DNA from: Candidatus Peregrinibacteria bacterium
GTDB lineage: Bacteria > Patescibacteriota > Gracilibacteria > UBA1369 > LOWO2-01-FULL-3
DNA length: 42,179 nucleotides
Assembly: GCA_030688025.1 (NCBI GenBank)
Contig: JAUYJL010000018.1
Span: forward strand, 1-42,179
Reading direction: 5' to 3'
Below the pieces are notes generated by a model. It did not search any database. It was not told where the DNA came from and saw only the letters and a list, made by a program, of their open reading frames with translations. The position numbers and the translations under genes were made by a program. Within the stretch, counting starts at the first letter, position 1; each line of letters starts with the position of its first letter. Positions 30,466 to 38,651 of this stretch are shown in pieces.

Positions 30466-31155
30466 ATGATACATTTGTCACAGAATAAAAAAATAGCGTT
30501 TTCGGCTTTTGGGCTGTTTCTTGTGTCATTTGTGATGATGGCTTTGTTCTTGAGGAATAGTGGCGAATTGGGCAAAAACGGAGAAGCTAATATTCTTGAA
30601 GCTCATGAAGCCGGTGCTGAGACTGAAACTGCGATTGATGACACAGAAAAAATAGATTTTATAAAAATTGTTGGAAAGACTTTAGATCCCGTTATTGTTA
30701 TTAATGCAGAGGGAAAAGTCGAATACGCAAATGCAAAATTTTGCGATATGATTTCTGTAAAATGTGCGAAATTTAATGACATTTTGTTTTTCGATTTTAT
30801 AAATGCAAAAGATCTTTCCGGATTCGTTTCGACATATGGAAAACTTTTTCAAACCGGACAAAAAATTGATGGGATGGGGCCATATAGATTGCTTAAAGGA
30901 AAAGGTGAAATTATCGTTTTGCTTGATGCCAAGCCACTTCTTGAAGATGAGAAAGTTTTTGCCGTTGCTTTGCATGTAAAAGATATCACTGAGAAAGTTA
31001 ACGAACTTAACAAAGGAAAAGAAGTCGCTCCGGAGAATTCTCCGGAAAATTCTCCGAAAAATACAGACTCAAATTGGATTGAGAATATTTATCCAAATTT
31101 CAAAGAAATAAAAGATCAGTTGGAGCTTAAATTTATGGTGAACAAGTTGAGTTAG
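30466..31155 (+). CDS. Membrane-anchored PAS-domain protein
   Basis: The 229-residue product has one N-terminal membrane segment (KIAFSAFGLFLVSFVMMALF) and an acidic linker. A PAS domain at about residues 60-180 begins FIKIVGKTLDPVIVINAEGK and VEYANAKFCDM, continues with a FFDFINAKDLSGF segment, and ends AVALHVKDITEKVNELNK, a typical PAS/PAC close. No kinase, GGDEF or other output domain follows; the C-terminal 45 residues contain two ENSP repeats and a short helix. It may sense a ligand or redox state and act through a partner. A -35/-10 pair with a 17-bp spacer precedes it. Confidence 0.85.
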   Translation: MIHLSQNKKIAFSAFGLFLVSFVMMALFLRNSGELGKNGEANILEAHEAGAETETAIDDTEKIDFIKIVGKTLDPVIVINAEGKVEYANAKFCDMISVKCAKFNDILFFDFINAKDLSGFVSTYGKLFQTGQKIDGMGPYRLLKGKGEIIVLLDAKPLLEDEKVFAVALHVKDITEKVNELNKGKEVAPENSPENSPKNTDSNWIENIYPNFKEIKDQLELKFMVNKLS

Positions 31156-31164
31156 GGCTTTTTC

Positions 31165-31193
31165 TTGATTGAATGATTATATTCGAGTAGAAT
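31165..31193 (+). promoter_or_regulatory. Promoter of leuS
   Basis: TTGATT (31165-31170), a 17-bp spacer and TAGAAT (31188-31193). The following TCGAG...CTCGA pair with a T-run (to about 31207) overlaps the leader and could also weakly end the PAS transcript. Confidence 0.55.
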
Positions 31194-31222
31194 TTTGCTC
31201 GAGTTTTTAAATATAAAATTTT

Positions 31223-33625
31223 ATGTACCAAGCTCGAGAAATTGAACAGAAATGGCAGAAAAAATGGAAAGACAGCGAACTCTTTAATACAAATCTGAAA
31301 TCTAAGAAACCGAAGTTTTATAATCTCACGATGTTTCCATATCCGTCCGGAGACAAACTTCACATCGGACATTGGTATAATTTTGCACCTGTGGATAGCT
31401 ATGGAAGATATATGAGAATGAAAGGTTTCAATGTTCTACAACCTATGGGTTTTGATAGTTTTGGGCTTCCTGCTGAGAATTATGCAATCAAGACCGGAGT
31501 GCATCCTAAGATAAGTATTGCAAAAAATATTGACCACATGATCACGCAACTTACTGAAATGGGGGCAATGTGGGACTTTGCTAAAAAAGTTGTAACTTCT
31601 TCTCCAGAATATTATAAATGGACGCAGTGGATTTTTTGTAAACTTTACGAGAACGGCTTGGCATACAAAAAAAATGCACCTGTGAATTGGTGTCCTTCAT
31701 GCCAAACAGTACTTGCAAATGAACAAGTAAAAGATGGGGCTTGTGATAGATGCAAGAGCGAAGTTACGAAGAAAGATTTGAGCCAATGGTTTTTCAAAAT
31801 AAGTGATTATGGAGATAAACTTTTGGATTATGAAGGCTTGGATTGGCCAGAAAAAACGATTTTGATGCAAAAAGATTGGATTGGAAAAAGTTCCGGATGC
31901 AATATAAATTTTCCGCTGGAGGACGGAAGTGATGTTTTGACTTGTTATACGACACGCGCGGATACGATTCATAGTGTGACTTTTGTCGTTGTTGCGCCTG
32001 AGCATCCACTTGTAGATGATTTGGTTAAAGGCACAAAATATGAAAAAGAGGTTCGGGCTATGAGGGAAGAGATCAAGAAACAAACTCTTATAGAAAGGGC
32101 TTCTGTGAGCGGAAAAGACAAGCTTGGATGTTTTCTTGGGAAATACACCATCAATCCTGTGAATGGAGAAAAAATTCCCGTTTATATGGCGAGTTTTGTT
32201 TTGATGTATGGGACTGGTGTTGTTATGGCTGATGCACATGATCAGCGAGATTTTGAATTTGCGAGAAAGCATAATATTCCACTTAAGTTTGTGATCTCTG
32301 AGGATGGGAATGAGATAAATCCTGACGATTTTGAGGGGGCTTACACAGAAGATGGGATTTTATTTGATTCCGGAGATTTCAGCGGAATGAATAATCGCGA
32401 GGCTCTGCCAAAAATGATGGATTACATCGAAGGGAAAAATTTCGGAAATAAAACTATAAATTTCAGACTTCGGGATTGGTTGATTTCACGACAAAGATAT
32501 TGGGGAGCGCCGATTCCGGTTGTTTACTGTGATAAATGCGGAGAGGTTTTGGTTCCTGAAAAAGATTTGCCTGTGGTTTTGCCTGACGATGCAGATTTTG
32601 CTCCAAGTGGAGATGGTAAATCCCCTCTTGAAAAAAATGCGGGATTCAAAAATTGTAAATGTCCGAAATGTGGGGGGAAAGCGACTCGCGAAGTCGATAC
32701 AATGGATACTTTTGTTTGTAGCAGTTGGTATTATTTGAGATATCCTTGCAATGATTTGGATGACAAGGCGTTTGATAAGGCGACCATCAAAAATTGGCTT
32801 CCTGTAGACATGTATGTGGGTGGGCCTGAACATGCGTGTATGCATTTATTGTATGCGAGATTTATAAATATTGTGCTTCACGATCTTGGGCTTGTTCCGA
32901 ACAAAGAGCCTTTCAAAAAACTTATTCACCAAGGAATGATTACGAAAGATGGCGCAAAAATGAGTAAATCAAAAGGGAATGTTGTCGGGCCGGATGCGTT
33001 TGTTGAAAAATATGGAAGTGATGTTTTTAGGATGTACTTGATGTTTATGGGACCTTTTACTGATGGTGGGGATTGGAATGATAAGGGGATCACCGGTATC
33101 GCTAGGTTTGTTGATAGGTTTTGGAATTTGATAAATGAGGGCAGTGAGAAAGTTTTGGATAAAGATTTATTAAAGAAAAATTTACATAAATTGATTAAAA
33201 AAGTTGGAAATGATGTCGAGATTTTTCATTTTAATACAGCCGTTTCTGCGTTTATGGAATTTTTGAATTTTGTTTTGAAAAATGGAATCGATGCTGGAGC
33301 AAAAAAAGTTTTGGTGCAATTGGTTGCGCCTCTTGCCCCACATCTTGCCGAGGAATGCTGGGAAGTTTTGGGCGGAAAATTTAGCGTGGTCGATAGCAAA
33401 TGGCCTGAATATGACGAAAAATTAACTATCGATGATACTGTTACAATCGGGGTTCAAGTAAACGGAAAAGTTCGCGGAGAAGTCGAGATTTCAAAAGATG
33501 CGAGCAAAGAGGAAGCGCTTGCCTCTGCACGTTCGCAAGAAAATGTTTTGAAATATCTCGCCGAGGGCAAAGTCGTAAAAGAAATTTATGTCCCCGGCAA
33601 GATTATCGGATTTGTTGTGGGCTAA
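31223..33625 (+). CDS. leuS: Leucyl-tRNA synthetase
   Basis: The 800-residue class Ia enzyme charges tRNA-Leu. The HIGH motif is in FPYPSGDKLHIGHWYNF, and the KMSKS loop is KMSKSKGNVVGPDAF. A CP1 editing domain with CYTTRADTIHSVTFVVVAPE removes misactivated amino acids. Two zinc-type knuckles are visible (CPSCQTVL...CDRC and CDKCGEVL...CKCPKCGGK). The C-terminus carries VNGKVRGEVEISKDASKEEA. The length is slightly short for the family. It is convergent with the lipoprotein gene, with 3 bp between stops. Confidence 0.98.
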   Translation: MYQAREIEQKWQKKWKDSELFNTNLKSKKPKFYNLTMFPYPSGDKLHIGHWYNFAPVDSYGRYMRMKGFNVLQPMGFDSFGLPAENYAIKTGVHPKISIAKNIDHMITQLTEMGAMWDFAKKVVTSSPEYYKWTQWIFCKLYENGLAYKKNAPVNWCPSCQTVLANEQVKDGACDRCKSEVTKKDLSQWFFKISDYGDKLLDYEGLDWPEKTILMQKDWIGKSSGCNINFPLEDGSDVLTCYTTRADTIHSVTFVVVAPEHPLVDDLVKGTKYEKEVRAMREEIKKQTLIERASVSGKDKLGCFLGKYTINPVNGEKIPVYMASFVLMYGTGVVMADAHDQRDFEFARKHNIPLKFVISEDGNEINPDDFEGAYTEDGILFDSGDFSGMNNREALPKMMDYIEGKNFGNKTINFRLRDWLISRQRYWGAPIPVVYCDKCGEVLVPEKDLPVVLPDDADFAPSGDGKSPLEKNAGFKNCKCPKCGGKATREVDTMDTFVCSSWYYLRYPCNDLDDKAFDKATIKNWLPVDMYVGGPEHACMHLLYARFINIVLHDLGLVPNKEPFKKLIHQGMITKDGAKMSKSKGNVVGPDAFVEKYGSDVFRMYLMFMGPFTDGGDWNDKGITGIARFVDRFWNLINEGSEKVLDKDLLKKNLHKLIKKVGNDVEIFHFNTAVSAFMEFLNFVLKNGIDAGAKKVLVQLVAPLAPHLAEECWEVLGGKFSVVDSKWPEYDEKLTIDDTVTIGVQVNGKVRGEVEISKDASKEEALASARSQENVLKYLAEGKVVKEIYVPGKIIGFVVG

Positions 33626-33628
33626 GGA

Positions 33629-34462
33629 TTATTGCGGAAATTTTTCCACTGTTAATTCTGCTGCTCCTTCACTTGGTGTGTATAGTTCTGTAACATCGAT
33701 TGTTAATGGATTTTTTTCTGTATATTTTGTCATTTTAGATTCTGAATCTTTTGACATTTGCTCTCTACTTTCATCGACTAAGATAAATTGTTCTCTTTTG
33801 GTTGACTGCATTGCCGGAGGTAATTTTATTTTATCTTCCGGTGAAATATGGAAAAATAATTGTTGGTTTTCTTCGTTATAGTATTCGTCAAATTCCATCC
33901 AGCCCTTTAAAGTTGCTTTTCCTGCATAAGAAAACCCATAATCACCGTACAGAGGAGTTCCTGTTGCCAATTCCCATTCTGTTTTCCCGTACTTGTAACT
34001 TATCGTGTTTTTGCAATTTTCGGCGTTTGCGGCCATACTCTCTTTTTCGGCTGTATATGGCATTATTTTGTTACAAATAGACGTGTCTTTTAATTCCATT
34101 GCAAGTGTCCAATAACAAGAGGCTTGGTCTTTTGAACCTTTTGTTATTTCATCACATACTACGCTATCTTCTTTTGTTGGTGTTTCAAGCAGATATAGAT
34201 AATTCCGTAGAAATTCATTTTTTGTTTCTATGACCTCCATTTTTTTTGCTATTTCAATAGTACATTTTCTTTCATCTTTTTTATCGCATTCTGTTTGTTC
34301 CCCTCTTGCATCTTGTAATTGCTGTTGATTTACAGAAAGTGGTATTTCTTTTTGAATTTCTTGTGTTGAGGTTGATCCTTCTTGTTGTGTCGATGGTGTT
34401 TCTACCCTTGCACAAGCCGTTAAAAGTAAAATCGATATGGGTATTATGAGAATTTTTTTCAT
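33629..34462 (-). CDS. Hypothetical lipoprotein
   Basis: The 277-residue product begins MKKILIIPISILLLTACARV, a clear lipoprotein signal with the Cys at 17. A Gln/Ser/Thr-rich linker follows. The mature part contains repeated Cys residues (TECDKKDERKCTIEI, VVCDEI, ASCYWTL, SICNKIM, ENCKNTI), likely in disulfides. A C-terminal domain with WELATGTPLYGDYGFSYAGK is unrecognised. It is tail to tail with leuS. Confidence 0.8.
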   Translation of the reverse strand: MKKILIIPISILLLTACARVETPSTQQEGSTSTQEIQKEIPLSVNQQQLQDARGEQTECDKKDERKCTIEIAKKMEVIETKNEFLRNYLYLLETPTKEDSVVCDEITKGSKDQASCYWTLAMELKDTSICNKIMPYTAEKESMAANAENCKNTISYKYGKTEWELATGTPLYGDYGFSYAGKATLKGWMEFDEYYNEENQQLFFHISPEDKIKLPPAMQSTKREQFILVDESREQMSKDSESKMTKYTEKNPLTIDVTELYTPSEGAAELTVEKFPQ

Positions 34463-34846
34463 AATTTTTTGGGTTAAGTATTAATTAATCCATATTACAC
34501 TTCTGTAGGATTTTGCAAGCATTTTCTGTTGTTGAATCCTCAACAACACTTTTTATGTCAGATTTTTGTTTTAAGAAAGCCAATGCAATTTTTATAAAAT
34601 TTTATTTCTTTGACTTTTTTGTTTTGGGTTTATTTTGTAAATGTTAGATTTGGCTGGTAGATGCGCGGATCTCCTCTGATTCCCCGCGTTTCGCTGAATC
34701 GATTTCATTCCTGTGAATGTTCTGAAAAATGAACTGTTCACGAGATGTTCTTTGACATCTTGGTTTAGTTTGATTTGGTTGATTTGAAAGGATTTCCGTG
34801 GACGGTCCATGGAAACGAAGAAGTGCAAAGAGAGAAGGAGACGGTC
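34463..34846. other. Intergenic region between two divergent lipoprotein genes
   Basis: About 380 bp without a gene. It holds the hairpin GTTGTTGA/TCAACAAC (34528-34535 and 34540-34547) followed by ACTTTTTA, a possible plus-strand terminator, and TTGACA at 34752, for which no convincing -10 box is seen. From about 34650 rightward the base composition becomes GC-richer, which may mark the left end of acquired DNA. Confidence 0.6.
34835..34840 (+). promoter_or_regulatory. Shine-Dalgarno site deciding the start of the GC-rich gene
   Basis: AAGGAG lies 6 bp before the ATG at 34847. It favours this start over the TTG at 34775. It is the one clear, well-spaced Shine-Dalgarno site noticed in the window. 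Confidence 0.75.
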
Positions 34847-37375
34847 ATGCGTTACGGTCTTTTCGGCATCATGTTTGCGGTCATCGCGTTCGCTTCGGCG
34901 TGCGAGACCTCGGAAGTCAACAACAACTACTACGGCGCTTACGGTGCCAACAACGAAGAGGTGAAGAACTCCGACACCATCGACAGCATCGACAACACCC
35001 TCGCCTCGACCGACGAATTCATGGATGAAGAATCCGTGGACTACGGCGGTGGCGGCGTCGCGACCAGCTTCAAGGTTCCGCTCGACCCCGAGTACGAGTG
35101 GCAGGTGACCCAGTCGTGGGCAAGCCACTGCAAGGTCTGCAACAACAAGGGCTACGGCAAGAACGATGGCACGGACAACGACATCTGCATGTGGAGTCAT
35201 ACCACCTGCGAATACTGCAAGTACGGCTGGGATTTCAGCTTGCCCGGCAACAAGGATGAGGGCAAGTCCGTCCTCGCTACTGCTGAAGGTACCGTGAAGA
35301 AGGCCGGATCGAGCAATGCGTGGGGCAACTACGTGGTCATCAATCACGGAAACAACGTCTGCTCGCGCTACGCCCACATGCAGGACAATTCCGTCACCGT
35401 CAAGAATGGCGACGGAATCTGCCAAGGGCTCATCATCGGGAAGATCGGAAATACCGGAACCGGTTCCACTGGTCCACATCTCCACTTCCAATTCGAGAAC
35501 TGCAAGGACAGCAAGCCGATTTTCAAGTTCTTCACCGACGGAAACGGCGTTCCCATGTGCGTCATCGGCAAGGACATCTACGATTCCAAAGGCAAGTACA
35601 ATGCTCTCAAGCTGACGAACAAGCCCAAGGAAGCGTGCGATTCGCTTGGCGAATTTGCCAAGAAGAAGTTCAACAACGGAGCGACTCTTCCGGTTCCCGG
35701 CCTCAAGTCGGTTTCCTGTGGATCGCTCCCGAACTGTCCGCTCATCACGAGTTGCAATGCAACCAAGAGCCATGTCTTCTCCGACGACAAGTACCTCACG
35801 TCTTCTGTCCGCAACGCCGCGCAGTATCTCTATGGAGAATGCGCAATCAATGGCAAAAACGACGGAGGTCTTCATCAGAGCGACATCATCACGAACGCCG
35901 AGGGACTCAAGATTGCAATGTACCTCTTCGGCCAAGTGAGCAATTGCGGAAGCAATAGTGCATACGTGCCATTTCCCGACGTGAAGACGACGGACTGGTA
36001 CTACCCGCTCGTGCTCTGTGGACTTCAGAATGGAATCGTCGACAACGGCGCACTCCTCTTCTGGGCGAACAGTTCACTCAGCTTCGAGACGGCGGCGAAG
36101 TATCTCGTGAAGTCGGCTGAAAAGGCCGGAGTCATCAAGTTGAAGAATCCCTCGACGGGAAGCTTCTCCAAGATTCCGTACGATCATTCGGCTTACAAGT
36201 ACGTGGAGACGCTCTATGCGTATGGAGCCATCGACACAAACCTCACGTCCTACTACGCTGAAACTTCCATCACACGTGGACAATTCGTACGTATGGCGGC
36301 GAACCTTTCGCCGTGCTACTGCGACAACATCTCGTGTGATGGCGGTTGCAAGTGCAATCAAGAGAATTTCGCCTGCGCCTCTTCCGGCTCCGGCAGTGAT
36401 GTCGGTGGCGGTGGTGGTTCCGGCTCTGCGAAGTTGAAGATCGAATGCGAGATCAATACTTCAGGAGCTCCAAACAAGTGCCTGCAGACGAAAATGTCCA
36501 TCAAGCCTCTGTGTACGGTCACGAACATCGGAACTGCATCTGTTGGATTCAAGTCCATCAAGATGCATCTCTCCGACGCGAATGATTTTGTTCAGTGCAA
36601 GGCTTGGTCGGACTGGTTCTCGTTCTGGCCGAAAACCCTTCAGCAAGGGGAAAAGTGGACGTTGCCGGATTCCTTCGGTATCGACTGCTACGGCCCTCCT
36701 GCCGATGGAAAGGTGGACATGTCCTTCGACTACATGTCTTCGAAAGACGACAGCAATGGTCAAAAGGTCTGGGTGTACAATGCCGCAACTACGTCGATTG
36801 CGCTCATGCAAAAGGACTTCGACAAGTGCGGAAAATGCACTCCATGGTGCTCCATCATCAAGGCCGCCTGTGGACCTGATGGTTGTGGCGGAACGTGTGG
36901 CTCCTGTCCCTTCGGCTACTCGTGCAATACGAGTGGCCAGTGCTTGCAGTCCTACAATCCCTGCAATGGCAAGACCTGCGGACTCAATGAATTCGGGGCA
37001 AGCTGTGGAACCTGTAACTCCGGTTCCTATTGCACCGAGGGCCAGTGCAAGTGCCTTCCCAACTGCAACGGCAAGTCCTGCGGGCCTGACGGATGTGGCG
37101 GGATGTGTGGTAGTTATTCCCTCTCGTGCAATGCGAGTGGCAAGTGCTACAAGACCTACAAGCCCTGTCCCTTCGGCCTCTCGTGCAATGCGAGTGGCCA
37201 GTGCAGTGCCCCTTCTTCGACGTGCAAGCCTAGAGACTGCACCGGAATTTTGTGCGGCCCCGATGGCTGTGGTGGAACCTGCAACAACTGCAAGAACGGA
37301 TTGCAGTGCAAGACCACTACCATGCCCAACAATCCCGCGAAGTACTTCTTCTTCTGCGGCCTTCCCTCCAAGTAA
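34847..37375 (+). CDS. Acquired lipoprotein with M23-like, SLH-like and Cys-rich repeat domains
   Basis: From ATG 34847 the product is 842 residues. MRYGLFGIMFAVIAFASACE is a lipoprotein-type signal with Cys at 19. Residues about 120-220 form an M23 peptidase-like domain: D129 in KYGWDFS, H177 in SRYAHM and GPHLHF (H211, H213). The expected first zinc His of H-x-G-x-D is replaced by Lys 125, so activity is doubtful. SLH-like repeats follow at about 373-490 (VPFPDVKTTDWYYPLVLCG, SITRGQFVRMAANLS). Then come a beta-rich region and, from about 660, Cys-rich units of the form CGPDGCGGTCGSC, a motif I associate with myxobacterial secreted proteins. Codons nearly all end in C or G, unlike the AT-rich neighbours. 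Horizontal transfer is the simplest explanation. Confidence 0.9.
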   Translation: MRYGLFGIMFAVIAFASACETSEVNNNYYGAYGANNEEVKNSDTIDSIDNTLASTDEFMDEESVDYGGGGVATSFKVPLDPEYEWQVTQSWASHCKVCNNKGYGKNDGTDNDICMWSHTTCEYCKYGWDFSLPGNKDEGKSVLATAEGTVKKAGSSNAWGNYVVINHGNNVCSRYAHMQDNSVTVKNGDGICQGLIIGKIGNTGTGSTGPHLHFQFENCKDSKPIFKFFTDGNGVPMCVIGKDIYDSKGKYNALKLTNKPKEACDSLGEFAKKKFNNGATLPVPGLKSVSCGSLPNCPLITSCNATKSHVFSDDKYLTSSVRNAAQYLYGECAINGKNDGGLHQSDIITNAEGLKIAMYLFGQVSNCGSNSAYVPFPDVKTTDWYYPLVLCGLQNGIVDNGALLFWANSSLSFETAAKYLVKSAEKAGVIKLKNPSTGSFSKIPYDHSAYKYVETLYAYGAIDTNLTSYYAETSITRGQFVRMAANLSPCYCDNISCDGGCKCNQENFACASSGSGSDVGGGGGSGSAKLKIECEINTSGAPNKCLQTKMSIKPLCTVTNIGTASVGFKSIKMHLSDANDFVQCKAWSDWFSFWPKTLQQGEKWTLPDSFGIDCYGPPADGKVDMSFDYMSSKDDSNGQKVWVYNAATTSIALMQKDFDKCGKCTPWCSIIKAACGPDGCGGTCGSCPFGYSCNTSGQCLQSYNPCNGKTCGLNEFGASCGTCNSGSYCTEGQCKCLPNCNGKSCGPDGCGGMCGSYSLSCNASGKCYKTYKPCPFGLSCNASGQCSAPSSTCKPRDCTGILCGPDGCGGTCNNCKNGLQCKTTTMPNNPAKYFFFCGLPSK

Positions 37376-37403
37376 AAACCCAAAACAATCCCCAAGATGT
37401 GAA

Positions 37404-37434
37404 GGGGGCGTTGCAATATACGCCCTCTTTGCTT
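37404..37434 (+). terminator. Hairpin after the acquired lipoprotein gene
   Basis: GGGGGCGT (37404-37411) pairs with ACGCCCTC (37420-37427), with one G-T pair, followed by TTTGCTTT. The T-run is weak. The -35 box of the next gene begins at the end of its left arm and lies mostly in its loop. Confidence 0.5.
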
Positions 37435-37440
37435 TATAAT
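37411..37440 (+). promoter_or_regulatory. Leaderless promoter of the prepilin genes
   Basis: TTGCAA (37411-37416), an 18-bp spacer and TATAAT (37435-37440). Only 6 bp separate the -10 box from the ATG at 37447, so transcription would start at the start codon. Confidence 0.55.
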
Positions 37441-37446
37441 TAGGCT

Positions 37447-38061
37447 ATGCGAAAAGCTTTAGGATTTACCCTCATTGAAATTCTACTTGTGATAGCCTTG
37501 ATTGGAATTCTTTCAGTTGCGGCGCTTTCGTCTTATCTAAATTCTACAAGAACTTTTGCTTTTGTTTCCGCGTATAAAGATGTCATTGCGATTTTGCGTG
37601 AACCGCGAGCTTATGCGGTTGCAGGGCAGACTGTTAATGGAGTCCCTGTCCAAAGATTTGGAGTGAAAATTTTGCCGGGAGCAGGAAATGATTTAACGGT
37701 TTTTGCTGATAATGGAACCATTCCTTTTGAAATGGATGCTGGAGATACTATTTATTCAAAAAAAGATCTCGATGCTCTTTCCGGTGATCCTTCCAAGCCT
37801 TATGTCTTACAAAAAGATGGAACTGTTGCGGCTATGAGTGACGAAAATATTCTTTTTCCGATTTATCTTTTTTACGAAACAGGCACCGGAAATCTTGCGA
37901 TTTATGGAAAGAAAGGCAGTGTGTTGACTCTTATCTCCGCCGCCGAAATGAGATACTTGGCTTTTAATTTTTTACAGGACAAGACTGATTTTTTGAAATA
38001 TATAACAGTTTTTCAGACATCCGGAATTGCTGAGGGATTTGATATACAACCAACTTTATGA
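37447..38061 (+). CDS. Type IV prepilin-like protein with GFTLIE motif
   Basis: The 204-residue protein has a short basic leader MRKALG followed by FTLIEILLVIALIGILSVAALSSYL-type hydrophobic residues. This is the class III signal cut by prepilin peptidase after Gly, with Glu at +5. The mature C-terminal part is rich in Asp and Gly and includes ADNGTIPFEMDAGDTIYSKK. It fits a type II pseudopilin or minor pilin (GspH/FimT-like). The next gene overlaps it by 4 bp, so the two are probably made together. No PilB/PilC/PilD genes lie in the window. Confidence 0.9.
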   Translation: MRKALGFTLIEILLVIALIGILSVAALSSYLNSTRTFAFVSAYKDVIAILREPRAYAVAGQTVNGVPVQRFGVKILPGAGNDLTVFADNGTIPFEMDAGDTIYSKKDLDALSGDPSKPYVLQKDGTVAAMSDENILFPIYLFYETGTGNLAIYGKKGSVLTLISAAEMRYLAFNFLQDKTDFLKYITVFQTSGIAEGFDIQPTL

Positions 38062-38651
38062 TGAAATTTTTTGTAGAAAAAAAAGGATTGGTTCTCACGG
38101 AAGCGCTTATGACAATTTCGATTTTGGTGACATGTGCTGTGATTGCCGGAGGGATGTTTACAAATGCTGTAAATACGACTGCTGTTTCAAAAGATTTCTT
38201 GATTGCGAATGGACTTGCGATCGAGGGAGCTGAGGCTGTGAAAAATATTGTTTATACGAATAAATTGCTAAGCCCGAATGAGCCGGAGTGCTGGCTTAGG
38301 CTGAATCCTGATGACGAAAATTGTGTTGCAATTGCAGATTCAACAAATTACCTTCCTGAGCAGAAAGACGGTGATCAGAAAAGAGGAAAATGGAAGCTTT
38401 CCGGTCAAATAGCAACCGATTTGGATTTGTCAGAAGGGATTGAGAAAAATGCCAGTTATTTGCTTTATCTAAATAATGAGACAGGTCTTTATCAAACTTC
38501 TTCAAATGGTGCCGTTGCCTCAAAATTTTATAGAAGTGTGAAATTTTCTCATGTGGATAATGTTTATGCCACTTTCGAAGTTCAAGTCGCGTGGTTCGAA
38601 GGCGCAAAAGCGTGGAACACGAAAAGCGTTGTGGATATCATCAATCAGTAG
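38058..38651 (+). CDS. Second prepilin-like protein (PilV-like)
   Basis: The 197-residue protein starts MMKFFVEKKGLVLTEALMTI. The KKG followed by LVLTEALM resembles a prepilin peptidase site in the position used by PilV/GspI-type minor pilins, and the hydrophobic segment ISILVTCAVIAGGMFTNAVN follows. The C-terminal 130 residues contain Cys pairs near PECWLRLNPDDENCVAI. It is translationally coupled to the preceding prepilin (ATGA overlap). Its stop lies 11 bp inside the convergent repeat-protein gene. Confidence 0.85.
   Translation: MMKFFVEKKGLVLTEALMTISILVTCAVIAGGMFTNAVNTTAVSKDFLIANGLAIEGAEAVKNIVYTNKLLSPNEPECWLRLNPDDENCVAIADSTNYLPEQKDGDQKRGKWKLSGQIATDLDLSEGIEKNASYLLYLNNETGLYQTSSNGAVASKFYRSVKFSHVDNVYATFEVQVAWFEGAKAWNTKSVVDIINQ

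Noticed and set aside
34592-35935. A 447-residue minus-strand reading frame opposite the GC-rich lipoprotein gene
   Set aside because: It mirrors the biased third codon positions of the plus-strand gene, has no domain or leader, and the plus strand has a signal peptide, a Shine-Dalgarno site and known motifs.
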